From NCBI RefSeq assembly GCF_030503615.1, contig NZ_CP129963.1:3534001-3598000 (forward strand): a stretch of 64,000 bases of DNA, given 5' to 3'. This stretch comes from Sphingobacterium sp. BN32 (GTDB lineage Bacteria; Bacteroidota; Bacteroidia; Sphingobacteriales; Sphingobacteriaceae). Positions 55,837 through 63,705 of the stretch are shown here, one piece after another. Every line of letters starts with the position of its first letter. Positions within the stretch are counted from its first letter, which is position 1. The notes below the pieces were generated by a model. It ran no database searches and was not told the DNA's origin. It worked only from the letters and a program-made list of their open reading frames with translations. The translations under genes and the position numbers were made by a program.

Positions 55837-55868
55837 TTAGTCGTTAGTATATAGTAGTTAGTATTTAG
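55837..55868. repeat. Heptad TTAG repeat downstream of the SusD array
   Basis: TTAG, TTAG, ATAG, TTAG and TTAG start at 55837, 55844, 55851, 55858 and 55865, exactly 7 bp apart. Confidence 0.85.
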
Positions 55869-55910
55869 ACCTAGGGCTGGTATTTAATTCCCTTTTCAAA
55901 ACAAAATGTA

Positions 55911-55932
55911 AAAAAGGCGCTTATTCGGCGCC
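55911..55932 (-). terminator. GGCGCC-type terminator for the hydrolase operon
   Basis: On the reverse strand GGCGCC-GAATA-AGCGCC (one end mismatch) is followed by a T-run. Confidence 0.75.
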
Positions 55933-55936
55933 CTAC

Positions 55937-55983
55937 TCTGATATCTTATGTCTTACATCTAACCTATAGTCTCTAGTTTCTAC
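55937..55983 (-). repeat. Heptad repeat at the hydrolase stop codon
   Basis: On the + strand TCTGA, TCTTA, TCTTA, TCTAA, a degenerate unit, TCTAG and TCTAC start at 55937, 55944, 55951, 55958, 55965, 55972 and 55979. The TCTAG unit contains the complement of the hydrolase stop codon (55973-55975). Confidence 0.8.
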
Positions 55984-57325
55984 TTAAAATCCAATCTCCC
56001 ATATCTTTCAATACTTGAGGGCTAAAGGTTTCTTCTATATCCCCGTATTCGAGGTGAGATCCGGTTTTGGACGTTTGAAACAAATGGTTTAATCCGGGGT
56101 ACACCTTGACAATAGATTTTGGATTGCGTGGAAGATGATCAGTTAAGCTTTCCATATTGGGTGCAGCGATTACCTGCACATCCGTGCCACCGAAGGCGGC
56201 AAACACAGGAATGTTAATCTTCTTGATGAAGGGAACTGGGTCGATCTTCATAAAATGCCTATACCAAGGGGTGACCAAGACACCGATTTCATCGCCAAAT
56301 TGCACATTTTGACTGCCCGGAACAGCGCGCATATTAGCCATTAAGGCTTCGAAAGCATCTTCTGCCGACAGCTTGCTTTTAACGATTTCGTAGTTCTTTT
56401 TAATCAGCGCGCGATCTTGTGGACTCATCGTTTTGCCCTGAACTTTCATAACGGCTTCGCTTTGCAGCAGCATTAGGGAATCGATCGCTATTGCCGGCCC
56501 TGCCAAGTCAATGATAAATTTAAGCGATGGGACGCGCTGACCTGCTAAGATCGTAGCAATCAATCCGCCCTCACTGTGGCCAATAATACCGACTTTCTTC
56601 GGGTCGACGTCAGCTTGTTTGCTTAGATAATTTAATGCCGACAAGGCATCCTTTCCGAAATCGCTCGTCGTCGCTTTGGTATAGATACCGGTCGATTGTC
56701 CAACACCACGATCGTCATAACGTAGAACAACGATTCCTCGCTTCGTTAAATAGTCTGCAATTAACTTAAACGATTGATGGCCATAGATGGTCGAATTGCG
56801 ATCCTGAGGGCCACTGCCCGTCACTAGTACTACAGCAGGGTGTTTCCCGCCGGATTTTGGACGCGTAATGGTTCTCGCCAAAACGACTCCATCTTCCTTA
56901 TTCGGGATCTTTACATTGACCGTATCATAGGTGTAGGGAGGGTTAACCGCCTGTGGGCGTTTATAGCTGTTCCACGGACCTTTCTTAAAGTCTAGGGGCG
57001 CTCGCATCGAACCTTGCTGAACTTGCCCTGTAATCGCTTGTTTATCGTTAGATAACTTTCCTGAATATTTGATACCAAAAGAGCGAACTTCTACATGTAT
57101 GGAATCGCCGTCAGCTTTGATCGCTGAGAATGGCAGTTTCGCCATGCTTTGGGATGGGCTCTGCATCGTCCCTTTCCATTGTCCATCGTACGTAAACTCG
57201 AAGACTGTTGGAAGTTTAACAGTCGGAAGGACTAGGGTGCCCGTCCAGGATCCTTCAAAAGACTGTCCACAGGCGAACAAGGAAAAACTTAAACTAAAGA
57301 TGAAAAGTATGTACTTTTTTATCAT
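55973..57325 (-). CDS. Secreted alpha/beta hydrolase (esterase or acyl hydrolase)
   Basis: 450 residues; signal peptide ending ...LFACGQ (the C could be a lipid site, C19). An N-terminal ~120-residue beta domain (GSWTGTLVLPTVKLPTVFEF) precedes the hydrolase domain, which carries GHSEGG with S251, an acid candidate D in GGTDVQ and the histidine in YPGLNHLF. The N-terminal domain plus hydrolase arrangement is frequent in Bacteroidota; substrate unknown. Its start overlaps the stop of the preceding membrane protein (ATGA), so it is the last gene of the DUF2089 operon. Confidence 0.87.
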   Translation of the reverse strand: MIKKYILFIFSLSFSLFACGQSFEGSWTGTLVLPTVKLPTVFEFTYDGQWKGTMQSPSQSMAKLPFSAIKADGDSIHVEVRSFGIKYSGKLSNDKQAITGQVQQGSMRAPLDFKKGPWNSYKRPQAVNPPYTYDTVNVKIPNKEDGVVLARTITRPKSGGKHPAVVLVTGSGPQDRNSTIYGHQSFKLIADYLTKRGIVVLRYDDRGVGQSTGIYTKATTSDFGKDALSALNYLSKQADVDPKKVGIIGHSEGGLIATILAGQRVPSLKFIIDLAGPAIAIDSLMLLQSEAVMKVQGKTMSPQDRALIKKNYEIVKSKLSAEDAFEALMANMRAVPGSQNVQFGDEIGVLVTPWYRHFMKIDPVPFIKKINIPVFAAFGGTDVQVIAAPNMESLTDHLPRNPKSIVKVYPGLNHLFQTSKTGSHLEYGDIEETFSPQVLKDMGDWILSRN

Positions 57326-57909
57326 ATCAAATACGGATTAAAAAAATGTAGAAAGGTATCCAATATCATCGTCAACAAAATGATGAGGATGACATGATAA
57401 GCCTTCTTGCTATTCATGGCAATTTTCATACCCAGAACCAAAAGGTGAAAGAAGTAATAGAGCATCGCGACCGCGAATAGCGAAACAATGCTAATAACAA
57501 TCAAATTCATCTGTGGAACGGACTTCAGCATGATATCACCTTCCAGGATCGCTTTTTCCAGGGGCTGCATCATTTCCTGCAAGAAGGGATTGAATAATAA
57601 GAGCATCACCATCACTTGCGCGAAGTTTGCAATCAATACAACGTTTAGAACATCTATAAAACGAGTCTTATGATAACTTAACTTTGCCACTCCGAACATC
57701 AACAAACTCAACAGTGAAACGTTGATTCCGATATTGAAAATGACCTTCCACAGCGGCCTTCCTGTCGAATGATGCAGTTGTATAATGCCGTCTGCGATGA
57801 TATCCCATTGCCAACACAAAAGAATCATAGTTAACAACACAAGAATTCCGAGGATCGATAGCGTCCGATCGGTATGATTTTCGAAGGGGTTGATTAACAT
57901 TTTAAACAT
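57322..57909 (-). CDS. Five-helix membrane protein, YIP1-like
   Basis: 195 residues from ATG 57909 (MFKMLINPFENH). Five hydrophobic segments with short loops; the INPF start and topology resemble bacterial YIP1-family proteins, but the match is weak and tentative. Overlaps its upstream gene by 8 bp and its downstream gene by 4 bp, which indicates strict translational coupling. Confidence 0.7.
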   Translation of the reverse strand: MFKMLINPFENHTDRTLSILGILVLLTMILLCWQWDIIADGIIQLHHSTGRPLWKVIFNIGINVSLLSLLMFGVAKLSYHKTRFIDVLNVVLIANFAQVMVMLLLFNPFLQEMMQPLEKAILEGDIMLKSVPQMNLIVISIVSLFAVAMLYYFFHLLVLGMKIAMNSKKAYHVILIILLTMILDTFLHFFNPYLI

Positions 57910-58381
57910 CAGATTTTCTCCTTTCTTGAGATAAATAATAGTCAAGCACTCGTTGTACTGCATCTGTGTCCTGTGTGCCTATAAGCACCTTCTTGCCGGT
58001 CTTGAACTTCAATTGCAAGCCCTTATTTCCACTGGTCGTAATCGCTAAGCCATCACTTCCGAAGCGATAGCCCCATCCTCCATAATCCATAAGCGAGTAT
58101 TTTCTTAGATAGGCCTCGTCCATTTCTTCCCATTTATAGACCCGGTTGAACACAAAAGGAATAAAATGAATATGTATCCCTTCCGCGTCGTAAGTTGTTT
58201 TCAGTCTAATGCTGAACAGCGCGATAAATATCAGCAACATGATCCAAAATCCGATGTTCTCGACAAGCAAGCTCAGGTTACCGCCCTCTAAAAAACGATA
58301 GGAAAGGAAACCGAGCAGCAGTACGGCGGTCGCTATTGTCCATTTAGAAATAAAGCTCTGTGACTCTTCAAAGTAATTCAT
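57902..58381 (-). CDS. Membrane protein with PH-like C-terminal domain
   Basis: 159 residues from ATG 58381 (a start at 58423 would overlap the upstream gene by 32 bp). Two membrane helices (about 13-30 and 40-57) precede a C-terminal beta-rich domain (TYDAEGIHIHFIPFVFNRVYKWEEMDEAYLRKYS, LQLKFKTGKKVLIGT) of bacterial PH-like type. Function unknown. Second gene of the operon. Confidence 0.75.
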   Translation of the reverse strand: MNYFEESQSFISKWTIATAVLLLGFLSYRFLEGGNLSLLVENIGFWIMLLIFIALFSIRLKTTYDAEGIHIHFIPFVFNRVYKWEEMDEAYLRKYSLMDYGGWGYRFGSDGLAITTSGNKGLQLKFKTGKKVLIGTQDTDAVQRVLDYYLSQERRKSDV

Positions 58382-58391
58382 AAAATTTAGG

Positions 58392-58652
58392 TTAAAATGT
58401 CTTAATTTTTTCAATAAGCTCATCCAGTTTATTTCGCACAGTGGGATAGCTTTTTCCCATTTTATTAGCCATTTCTTTTAAACTTCCCGAATTCAGTAGA
58501 AACTGAACAACAAATTCCTGCTCTTCCGGTTCCAGGCGCATAAGCGTAGGAAAATTAAACTTCCCGGCTACCTCAGTCTCGCAGGAACCACAGAACAGCT
58601 TTACAACGGTCATTTCAGAATCACAGGCGGGACAATGTATTGGAAACTTCAT
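58392..58652 (-). CDS. DUF2089-type zinc-ribbon/HTH protein
   Basis: 86 residues. A zinc ribbon with C7, C10, C21 and C24 (CPACDSEM...CGSCETEV) is followed by a helix-turn-helix-like part (EEQEFVVQFLLNSGSLKEMANKMGKSYPTVRNKLDELIEKI). This is the complete DUF2089 arrangement, and a small DNA-binding regulator is inferred. First gene of the operon leading to the hydrolase, so it probably autoregulates it. Confidence 0.88.
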   Translation of the reverse strand: MKFPIHCPACDSEMTVVKLFCGSCETEVAGKFNFPTLMRLEPEEQEFVVQFLLNSGSLKEMANKMGKSYPTVRNKLDELIEKIKTF

Positions 58653-58761
58653 AATGTGAATTATAATTTAAATAAATTTAAACATTATATTAATAATATT
58701 AAAATAATAATCAACAATACAGCATTAGCAATCGTTACAGTCGCCAATAAATTCGAATTCG

Positions 58762-58769
58762 TATATTTG
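58762..58769 (+). promoter_or_regulatory. Putative -7 element of plsC
   Basis: TATATTTG fits TAnnTTTG, 17 bases before the ATG at 58787. Confidence 0.35.
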
Positions 58770-58786
58770 CACAATTTAGTTCGAGT

Positions 58787-59527
58787 ATGAGAAAAATATT
58801 GGGATTTATCCTGACACCTATCTTTTATCTTTGTTTTGGTTTAGCACTTATCATATTCCATCCTATTCAATGGCTATGTTTAAAGCTAGGCGGCTATAAT
58901 GCTCATAAAAATAGTGTAGACATATTAAATGGTCTATTGGTTGCGTGTAATTACACCCTATTTAATAGAACCCACTTTATAGACAACAAGAACATCCCAA
59001 CAGGGCGACCTATTGTTTTTGTAGCAAATCATCAAAGTACCTATGATATCCCCCCATTGATTTTCTTTCTACGTAGATTTCACGGGAAATTCATCTCCAA
59101 GTTGGAGTTGATGACGGCGAATATTCCTAGTATTTCCTTTAATCTAAAACACGGTGGGGCAGCAAACATCGATCGCAAGGATCCTAAACAATCTATTGCT
59201 GAGATTTTGAACCTTGCGAATAATATGAAGAAGAATAACTGGTCAGCCTTTATCTTCCCTGAAGGAACGCGTACTAAAACCGGAAAGATGAAGAACTTTT
59301 CCGTTGGAGGGATTGCGACTTTGTTAAAGAAAAATCCAGAAGCTTTGGTGGTTCCAATCGCTATTAACGGCTCATATAAAATGGTTCAGTGGGGAGCTTT
59401 TCCACTTCGCCCTTTCACTTCGATGTCTTGGGAAGTTTTGGATCCTATTGATACAACAGGTTTGAATGCAGAAGAAATTGTAAAGAAAGCAGAAGATCTG
59501 ATTCGCGCGAAAGTTATCGAGGAGTAA
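58787..59527 (+). CDS. plsC: 1-acyl-sn-glycerol-3-phosphate acyltransferase
   Basis: 246 residues with an N-terminal membrane helix. Acylates lysophosphatidic acid in phospholipid synthesis. Motif I NHQSTYD gives H82-X4-D87; motif III is FPEGTR (157-162). Related lysophospholipid or ornithine-lipid acyltransferases share the motifs. Convergent with the glycosyltransferase gene, only 6 bp apart and without a visible terminator. Confidence 0.9.
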   Translation: MRKILGFILTPIFYLCFGLALIIFHPIQWLCLKLGGYNAHKNSVDILNGLLVACNYTLFNRTHFIDNKNIPTGRPIVFVANHQSTYDIPPLIFFLRRFHGKFISKLELMTANIPSISFNLKHGGAANIDRKDPKQSIAEILNLANNMKKNNWSAFIFPEGTRTKTGKMKNFSVGGIATLLKKNPEALVVPIAINGSYKMVQWGAFPLRPFTSMSWEVLDPIDTTGLNAEEIVKKAEDLIRAKVIEE

Positions 59528-59533
59528 GCCTAA

Positions 59534-60667
59534 TTATTTTACTGAGCGACCCTTCCAGTCGTATTTTCCAACGTTCCCCAAAATACCGATATAAACCAGG
59601 TAAAGGGAGTGCATTAAACTGATGAGGGGCAAGTTGAATAATAAGGACTTACGGTCTGCGAAGGATACCACAGGGTACAGAAATGCAAACTCCACGACAA
59701 TCTTCATCAAGATAGACAGCAATATTAAACGTTCCGCATCCGGATCTGCCCAACAAAAACAAAGGATATTGACTAATAAGGCTAAGTTGAACAGCCAAAT
59801 ACAAACACCAAGTGCCACGACACGTTTATCTTTGTACTTGGTACTCTTCGAAGCCCAGCGCCTACGTTGGCTCAAAAATGCCGATAGATTCTCCTTCGCA
59901 TCAGTATAAACAATAGCTTCGCGCGCTTTACAGAATCCTATGCGCGACGCATACTTCTCTGCGATTTTATGCAATAGCAACTCATCGTCGCCCGATGCCA
60001 GCTCATCGATACCTTTAAAACCACCCATCTCGTAGAACACAGCCTTTCTGTAGGCTAAATTTGCTCCATTGCATGTCGTGGGATTTCCATTGCCTATACC
60101 GGCAGCGCCTAACCCAATCAGATATAAGAACTCGAGCGTTTGCAAGTTTTCAAAATATGATTTTTCCTCATGGTAACTTACGGGACTGGAGACCATATAC
60201 AAATCATTAGCTTCCATAAAGTGGATGATCGTCTTTAACCAATGGGGTCCCATGCGGCAGTCTGCATCGGTGGTTACAATGATTTCGCCATTTGAAGAGT
60301 CGATCGCTTTATTGATTGCATACTTTTTATAAGAGTTTAGCTTGTCACCGGCTTCCAGACTGATTAAACGAACACCCCGGTCTGCATACGACAAAATAAT
60401 CTCATTGGTTCGGTCGGTTGAATGGTCATCTACAACGATGATTTCCAAGAGTTCCTTCGGGAAATCTTGCGCCATCAGACAATCCAGCGTTCTTCCGATA
60501 TTGTCCTCTTCATTGCGCGCCGCAATGATAACGCTTACCTTAGTCTGTGGAACTATTGTGCTGGGTTTGATAATGGGAAGGCGCATCCACCCTGCACGCA
60601 TATATAGCACAAGCACCACGTAGACCATGCACATGATGAAAAGAAATAAACTAAGACCTGTTATCAC
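59534..60667 (-). CDS. Family 2 glycosyltransferase, membrane-bound
   Basis: 377 residues. One N-terminal helix, a GT-A catalytic domain with VSVIIAARNEEDNIGRTLD, VVDDHSTD, the DxD motif D134-A-D136 and QRRRW (267-271, the QxxRW of processive enzymes), then about three C-terminal helices. It probably transfers sugars to a lipid or polymer at the inner membrane. Overlaps the flippase-like gene by 17 bp, suggesting one makes and the other moves a glycolipid. Confidence 0.9.
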   Translation of the reverse strand: MITGLSLFLFIMCMVYVVLVLYMRAGWMRLPIIKPSTIVPQTKVSVIIAARNEEDNIGRTLDCLMAQDFPKELLEIIVVDDHSTDRTNEIILSYADRGVRLISLEAGDKLNSYKKYAINKAIDSSNGEIIVTTDADCRMGPHWLKTIIHFMEANDLYMVSSPVSYHEEKSYFENLQTLEFLYLIGLGAAGIGNGNPTTCNGANLAYRKAVFYEMGGFKGIDELASGDDELLLHKIAEKYASRIGFCKAREAIVYTDAKENLSAFLSQRRRWASKSTKYKDKRVVALGVCIWLFNLALLVNILCFCWADPDAERLILLSILMKIVVEFAFLYPVVSFADRKSLLFNLPLISLMHSLYLVYIGILGNVGKYDWKGRSVK

Positions 60668-61643
60668 TGATATAATTTACGTTAAACACAAAAAATGCTC
60701 CAATGATCGCCGGAAATATCAAATTCACAAACCAAACACAGGAAACAATAGCCATCACCGCCAACTCTTGGGTAGTGATGTAAGCAAACAAATTGCTCGC
60801 CACAAAACTCCGTACGCTGAAATCAAATATATCCAGTGATGGAACCGCCGATTGAATAAAGAATAGAATAAAAATCATCGGTATCATGGAAACGATGGAC
60901 AGCTCGGGCAAGAAGACGAGCATCAAGATGATGTACTGCGAAGTGAAAATCGCAAACCGGCATGTTGATAACCACAGCACATAGGCTAGTTCGCGGACGG
61001 AATAATCTTCCAGTACGACGAAGAAAGGCTTGACTTTATGTAGAAATTTGACTTTACCGACTAGGTAATCGACCCAGGAAACATTGAAATAAAGAATGAG
61101 AAATGCCATAGCATAGATAATGGCTAACAACCACACTCCAAAATCGACAGAACTCGGTGTTTCTATAAACGTTGTCACAAACCAAGCGATACTAATAGCC
61201 CCAAAAACTGAGGTCAAAACCAACTGAGCAAATAGCCCCACGCCCATAGCGACCGCGCCGGAAGCACGATTTTCGGGCTTTAAAAGCATAATCCTTCCGC
61301 CGTATTCACCAATTCTATTTGGCGTAAAAATCGCCCAAGTGAGTCCGCTAAACACCGATTTTATAGCCTTCCACATTCCCAAGGATTCTAATCGACGACT
61401 CAGAAACTGCCATTTAACAACCTCTAAAAGCCAGTTAAGCAGCATCAGCAGGAAAACCAAGCCCAAAACAATACGGATAGTAACCGGGTCTATTGTTCCG
61501 ATTAGAATTTTGAATTCCGCTAAATTCTTTTGATTATTGACCTTTGAAACCACGAACCACATTGCTAATGCGACAATGATAATCTTGATTAAAAGGTTGA
61601 GATATTTCCGCTGTGTCTTTGTCAATTTCTGATTTGAAAGCAC
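60651..61643 (-). CDS. Flippase-like integral membrane protein (LPG synthase TM domain family)
   Basis: 330 residues with about eight membrane helices. Family segments are SVFSGLTWAIFTPNRIGEYGGRIMLLKPENRASGAVAMGVGLFAQL and SAVPSLDIFDFSVRSFVASNLF. No soluble domain, so like the paralogue at 49320 it is a stand-alone membrane domain; a glycolipid translocase role is inferred from its overlap with the glycosyltransferase gene. Confidence 0.85.
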   Translation of the reverse strand: MLSNQKLTKTQRKYLNLLIKIIIVALAMWFVVSKVNNQKNLAEFKILIGTIDPVTIRIVLGLVFLLMLLNWLLEVVKWQFLSRRLESLGMWKAIKSVFSGLTWAIFTPNRIGEYGGRIMLLKPENRASGAVAMGVGLFAQLVLTSVFGAISIAWFVTTFIETPSSVDFGVWLLAIIYAMAFLILYFNVSWVDYLVGKVKFLHKVKPFFVVLEDYSVRELAYVLWLSTCRFAIFTSQYIILMLVFLPELSIVSMIPMIFILFFIQSAVPSLDIFDFSVRSFVASNLFAYITTQELAVMAIVSCVWFVNLIFPAIIGAFFVFNVNYISDNRS

Positions 61644-62101
61644 AATTTTAACAATTTTTTAATAAATAATAGGTTTTTGACCGCCCTTCTTTCGGGAAAG
61701 TCACGATTCTAGTCGATCCATCCCCTGCTTCAGCATAGTATTTAGTAGTTAGTACTTAGTATCAAGACCTATGGCGTAATATCCTGCCAATCCTTAAATC
61801 CTTTCTTCCCTTGAAATAGTAATTAGTCGTTAGTACTTAGTATCAAGACCTATTGCGTAATATCTTGCCAATCCTTAAATCCGTCCTTTCCTTGAAATAG
61901 TAATTAGTAGTTAGTACTTAGTATCAAGACCTATTGCGTAATATCTTGCCAATCCTTAAATCCGTCCTTTCCTTGAAATAGTAATTAGTAGTTAGTACTT
62001 AGTATCAAGACCTATTGCGTAATATCTTGCCAATCCTTAAATCCGTCCTTTCCTTGAAATGTGGACGCCGTCGATTGAGCGGTTTTTTGTAATATTGTAG
62101 C
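61644..62101. other. Intergenic region with tandem array upstream of ruvC
   Basis: 458 bp between divergent genes, mostly filled by the 81-bp tandem repeat; the ruvC promoter must lie in or just after the array (TAATATTG near 62090 is a weak -7 candidate). Confidence 0.5.
61736..62059. repeat. 81-bp tandem repeat, four copies
   Basis: Units start at 61736, 61817, 61898 and 61979 and end at 62059. Copies 3 and 4 are identical, copy 2 differs at about one base, copy 1 has several differences. Each unit begins with TTAG heptads followed by TATCAAGACCTATTGCG. The frames are full of stops, so it is not coding; there are no variable spacers, so it is not CRISPR. Confidence 0.95.
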
Positions 62102-62665
62102 ATGCAAAAGGAAAAGGCGAAGGAGCGTATTATTTTAGGGATTGACCCGGGCACGGTTGTGCTAGGATATGGAATCGTTAAAGAGGTAAATAAAAAAATA
62201 ACCTTAGTAACGATGGGGGTGATTAAAATGGGGCATCTTGACGACCACGCCTTGAAGTTGCAACGTATATTTAAAAAGACTGCGGCATTGATTGCGGAAT
62301 ATAAACCCGATTGTGTTGCATTGGAAGCTCCATTTTATGGTAAGAATATTCAGGTAATGTTGAAACTAGGGAGGGCGCAGGGCGTCGCGATGGCGGCAGC
62401 ATTGAATGCAGATATTCCAATCTTCGAATATGCACCCCGCAAGATAAAACAGTCGGTTACCGGAAACGGTAATGCCAGTAAAGAACAGGTAGCCGCGATG
62501 ATACAGACCCTATTGAGTTTTAAAGAGACGCCAGAGTTCTTAGATGCCACCGATGGATTGGCTGTTGCAGTATGCCATGCCTTTCAACAAAACACAAACA
62601 GCAATTCCAAATCTTATTCGGGTTGGGAAGCCTTTGTAAAAGATAACGAAAAACGCGTTCGTTAG
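62102..62665 (+). CDS. ruvC: Holliday junction resolvase RuvC
   Basis: 187 residues. Cleaves Holliday junctions with RuvAB. Catalytic acidic residues are D15 (LGIDPGT), E75 (ALEAPF), D148 and D151 (FLDATDGLAVAVCHA), matching E. coli D7, E66, D138 and D141. The C-terminal ~20 residues (SNSKSYSGWEAFVKDNEKR) are a short extension. Its stop overlaps the stop of the convergent kinase-like gene by 3-4 bp. Confidence 0.95.
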   Translation: MQKEKAKERIILGIDPGTVVLGYGIVKEVNKKITLVTMGVIKMGHLDDHALKLQRIFKKTAALIAEYKPDCVALEAPFYGKNIQVMLKLGRAQGVAMAAALNADIPIFEYAPRKIKQSVTGNGNASKEQVAAMIQTLLSFKETPEFLDATDGLAVAVCHAFQQNTNSNSKSYSGWEAFVKDNEKRVR

Positions 62666-63705
62666 AGTTGTACGGAACGTATAACGTTTTTGACGTTCCG
62701 CTCGATAATGTCGGTCATGGACTGGCATTGTAGATATTTCGGATCGTCATAGTACTGCGCATGAGCTTCTCTCAATTTGATGATATTCTCCTCGGTAGAA
62801 AGTTGCTGCGTTTTTGAGGCATCGCGAAGATCTTTAATTCGATGCCGCTCGCTCCGAACACGATGAACAATGGAAGATCGTTCTTCCTGCTGATACTGCA
62901 AGACAGTTTTCTCGTTTAAATGATCCATCGAAAGTTTTACATAAGGATAGTTCTCTTTGAAAAACTGTGGCATATAAACCTTGATATTACCCTCATAGAA
63001 CTGTTGATCGAAATCAATCGCGCGGATACGGAATTGGAAATCATCAAAGTCTGGCGTAATCTGCATGACGAAGTTGTAAGCACGCATATCACCGAGCAAA
63101 GAAATCACGCAACGTTCATTAAACTTTACAAACTCTTTAGCAATCCGGGTCTGATTATAATCCGGAGTGTACATCCGCCCCAGAGAGAAGACATCCCCTG
63201 GAATACCGACAATATGCTCCTCTACTAAGGTCGATCGATCATAGAGGTAATTTACTTGGTTTGGGGATAGAATTTCTTCAAGTTCCAGGCCGTAGATACG
63301 CGAAGCATCGGCTTGCTTGATATAGAAATAATCATAAACATCATTCAGACGATTGACAATTTTGATCCGGAAAGGTCGTGTATTACCGAACGCACAGAAT
63401 TCTATTCGTTCAATAACCTTATGCTGCACGATTCGCGTATTACCTGAAGCTTTGAGTTCCGCATAGACTATCTTGAGCTGTTCGTACAGGTGATCTTGGA
63501 CATGCTGCGGATATAAAGGAATTTCCCAATAGGTGTCTACCCCATTTTTATCGATGACAGGAACCGTTTCATCAAAATTCAACAGATCGGCGTATGCAAG
63601 GGGTAGTTTGCTATCCCTTTGATACATTTTAAGGTATTTAAGAAGCCCTGCCCCTACTGGAAACACGGGTTTCTTTCTTGAAATTTTAACGTCTTGGATT
63701 TCCAT
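62662..63705 (-). CDS. Conserved hypothetical protein with kinase-like motifs
   Basis: 347 residues, no signal peptide or membrane helix. No named family recognised. Several segments resemble the protein-kinase-like/aminoglycoside phosphotransferase fold in order: a strand with a lysine (DYFYIKQADASRIYGLELEEIL, about 126-150), a hinge-like TLVEEHIVGIPGDVF, a catalytic-loop-like SLLGDMRAYNFVMQ (GDxxxxN), and RAIDFDQQF in the place of a metal-binding D-F-G/D motif. The last 80 residues are charged and helical. Kinase activity is inference only. Convergent with ruvC, sharing the last bases. Confidence 0.65.
   Translation of the reverse strand: MEIQDVKISRKKPVFPVGAGLLKYLKMYQRDSKLPLAYADLLNFDETVPVIDKNGVDTYWEIPLYPQHVQDHLYEQLKIVYAELKASGNTRIVQHKVIERIEFCAFGNTRPFRIKIVNRLNDVYDYFYIKQADASRIYGLELEEILSPNQVNYLYDRSTLVEEHIVGIPGDVFSLGRMYTPDYNQTRIAKEFVKFNERCVISLLGDMRAYNFVMQITPDFDDFQFRIRAIDFDQQFYEGNIKVYMPQFFKENYPYVKLSMDHLNEKTVLQYQQEERSSIVHRVRSERHRIKDLRDASKTQQLSTEENIIKLREAHAQYYDDPKYLQCQSMTDIIERNVKNVIRSVQL

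Noticed and set aside
61736-62059. Possible CRISPR array
   Set aside because: Units are contiguous 81-bp tandem copies without variable spacers, and no cas gene is near.
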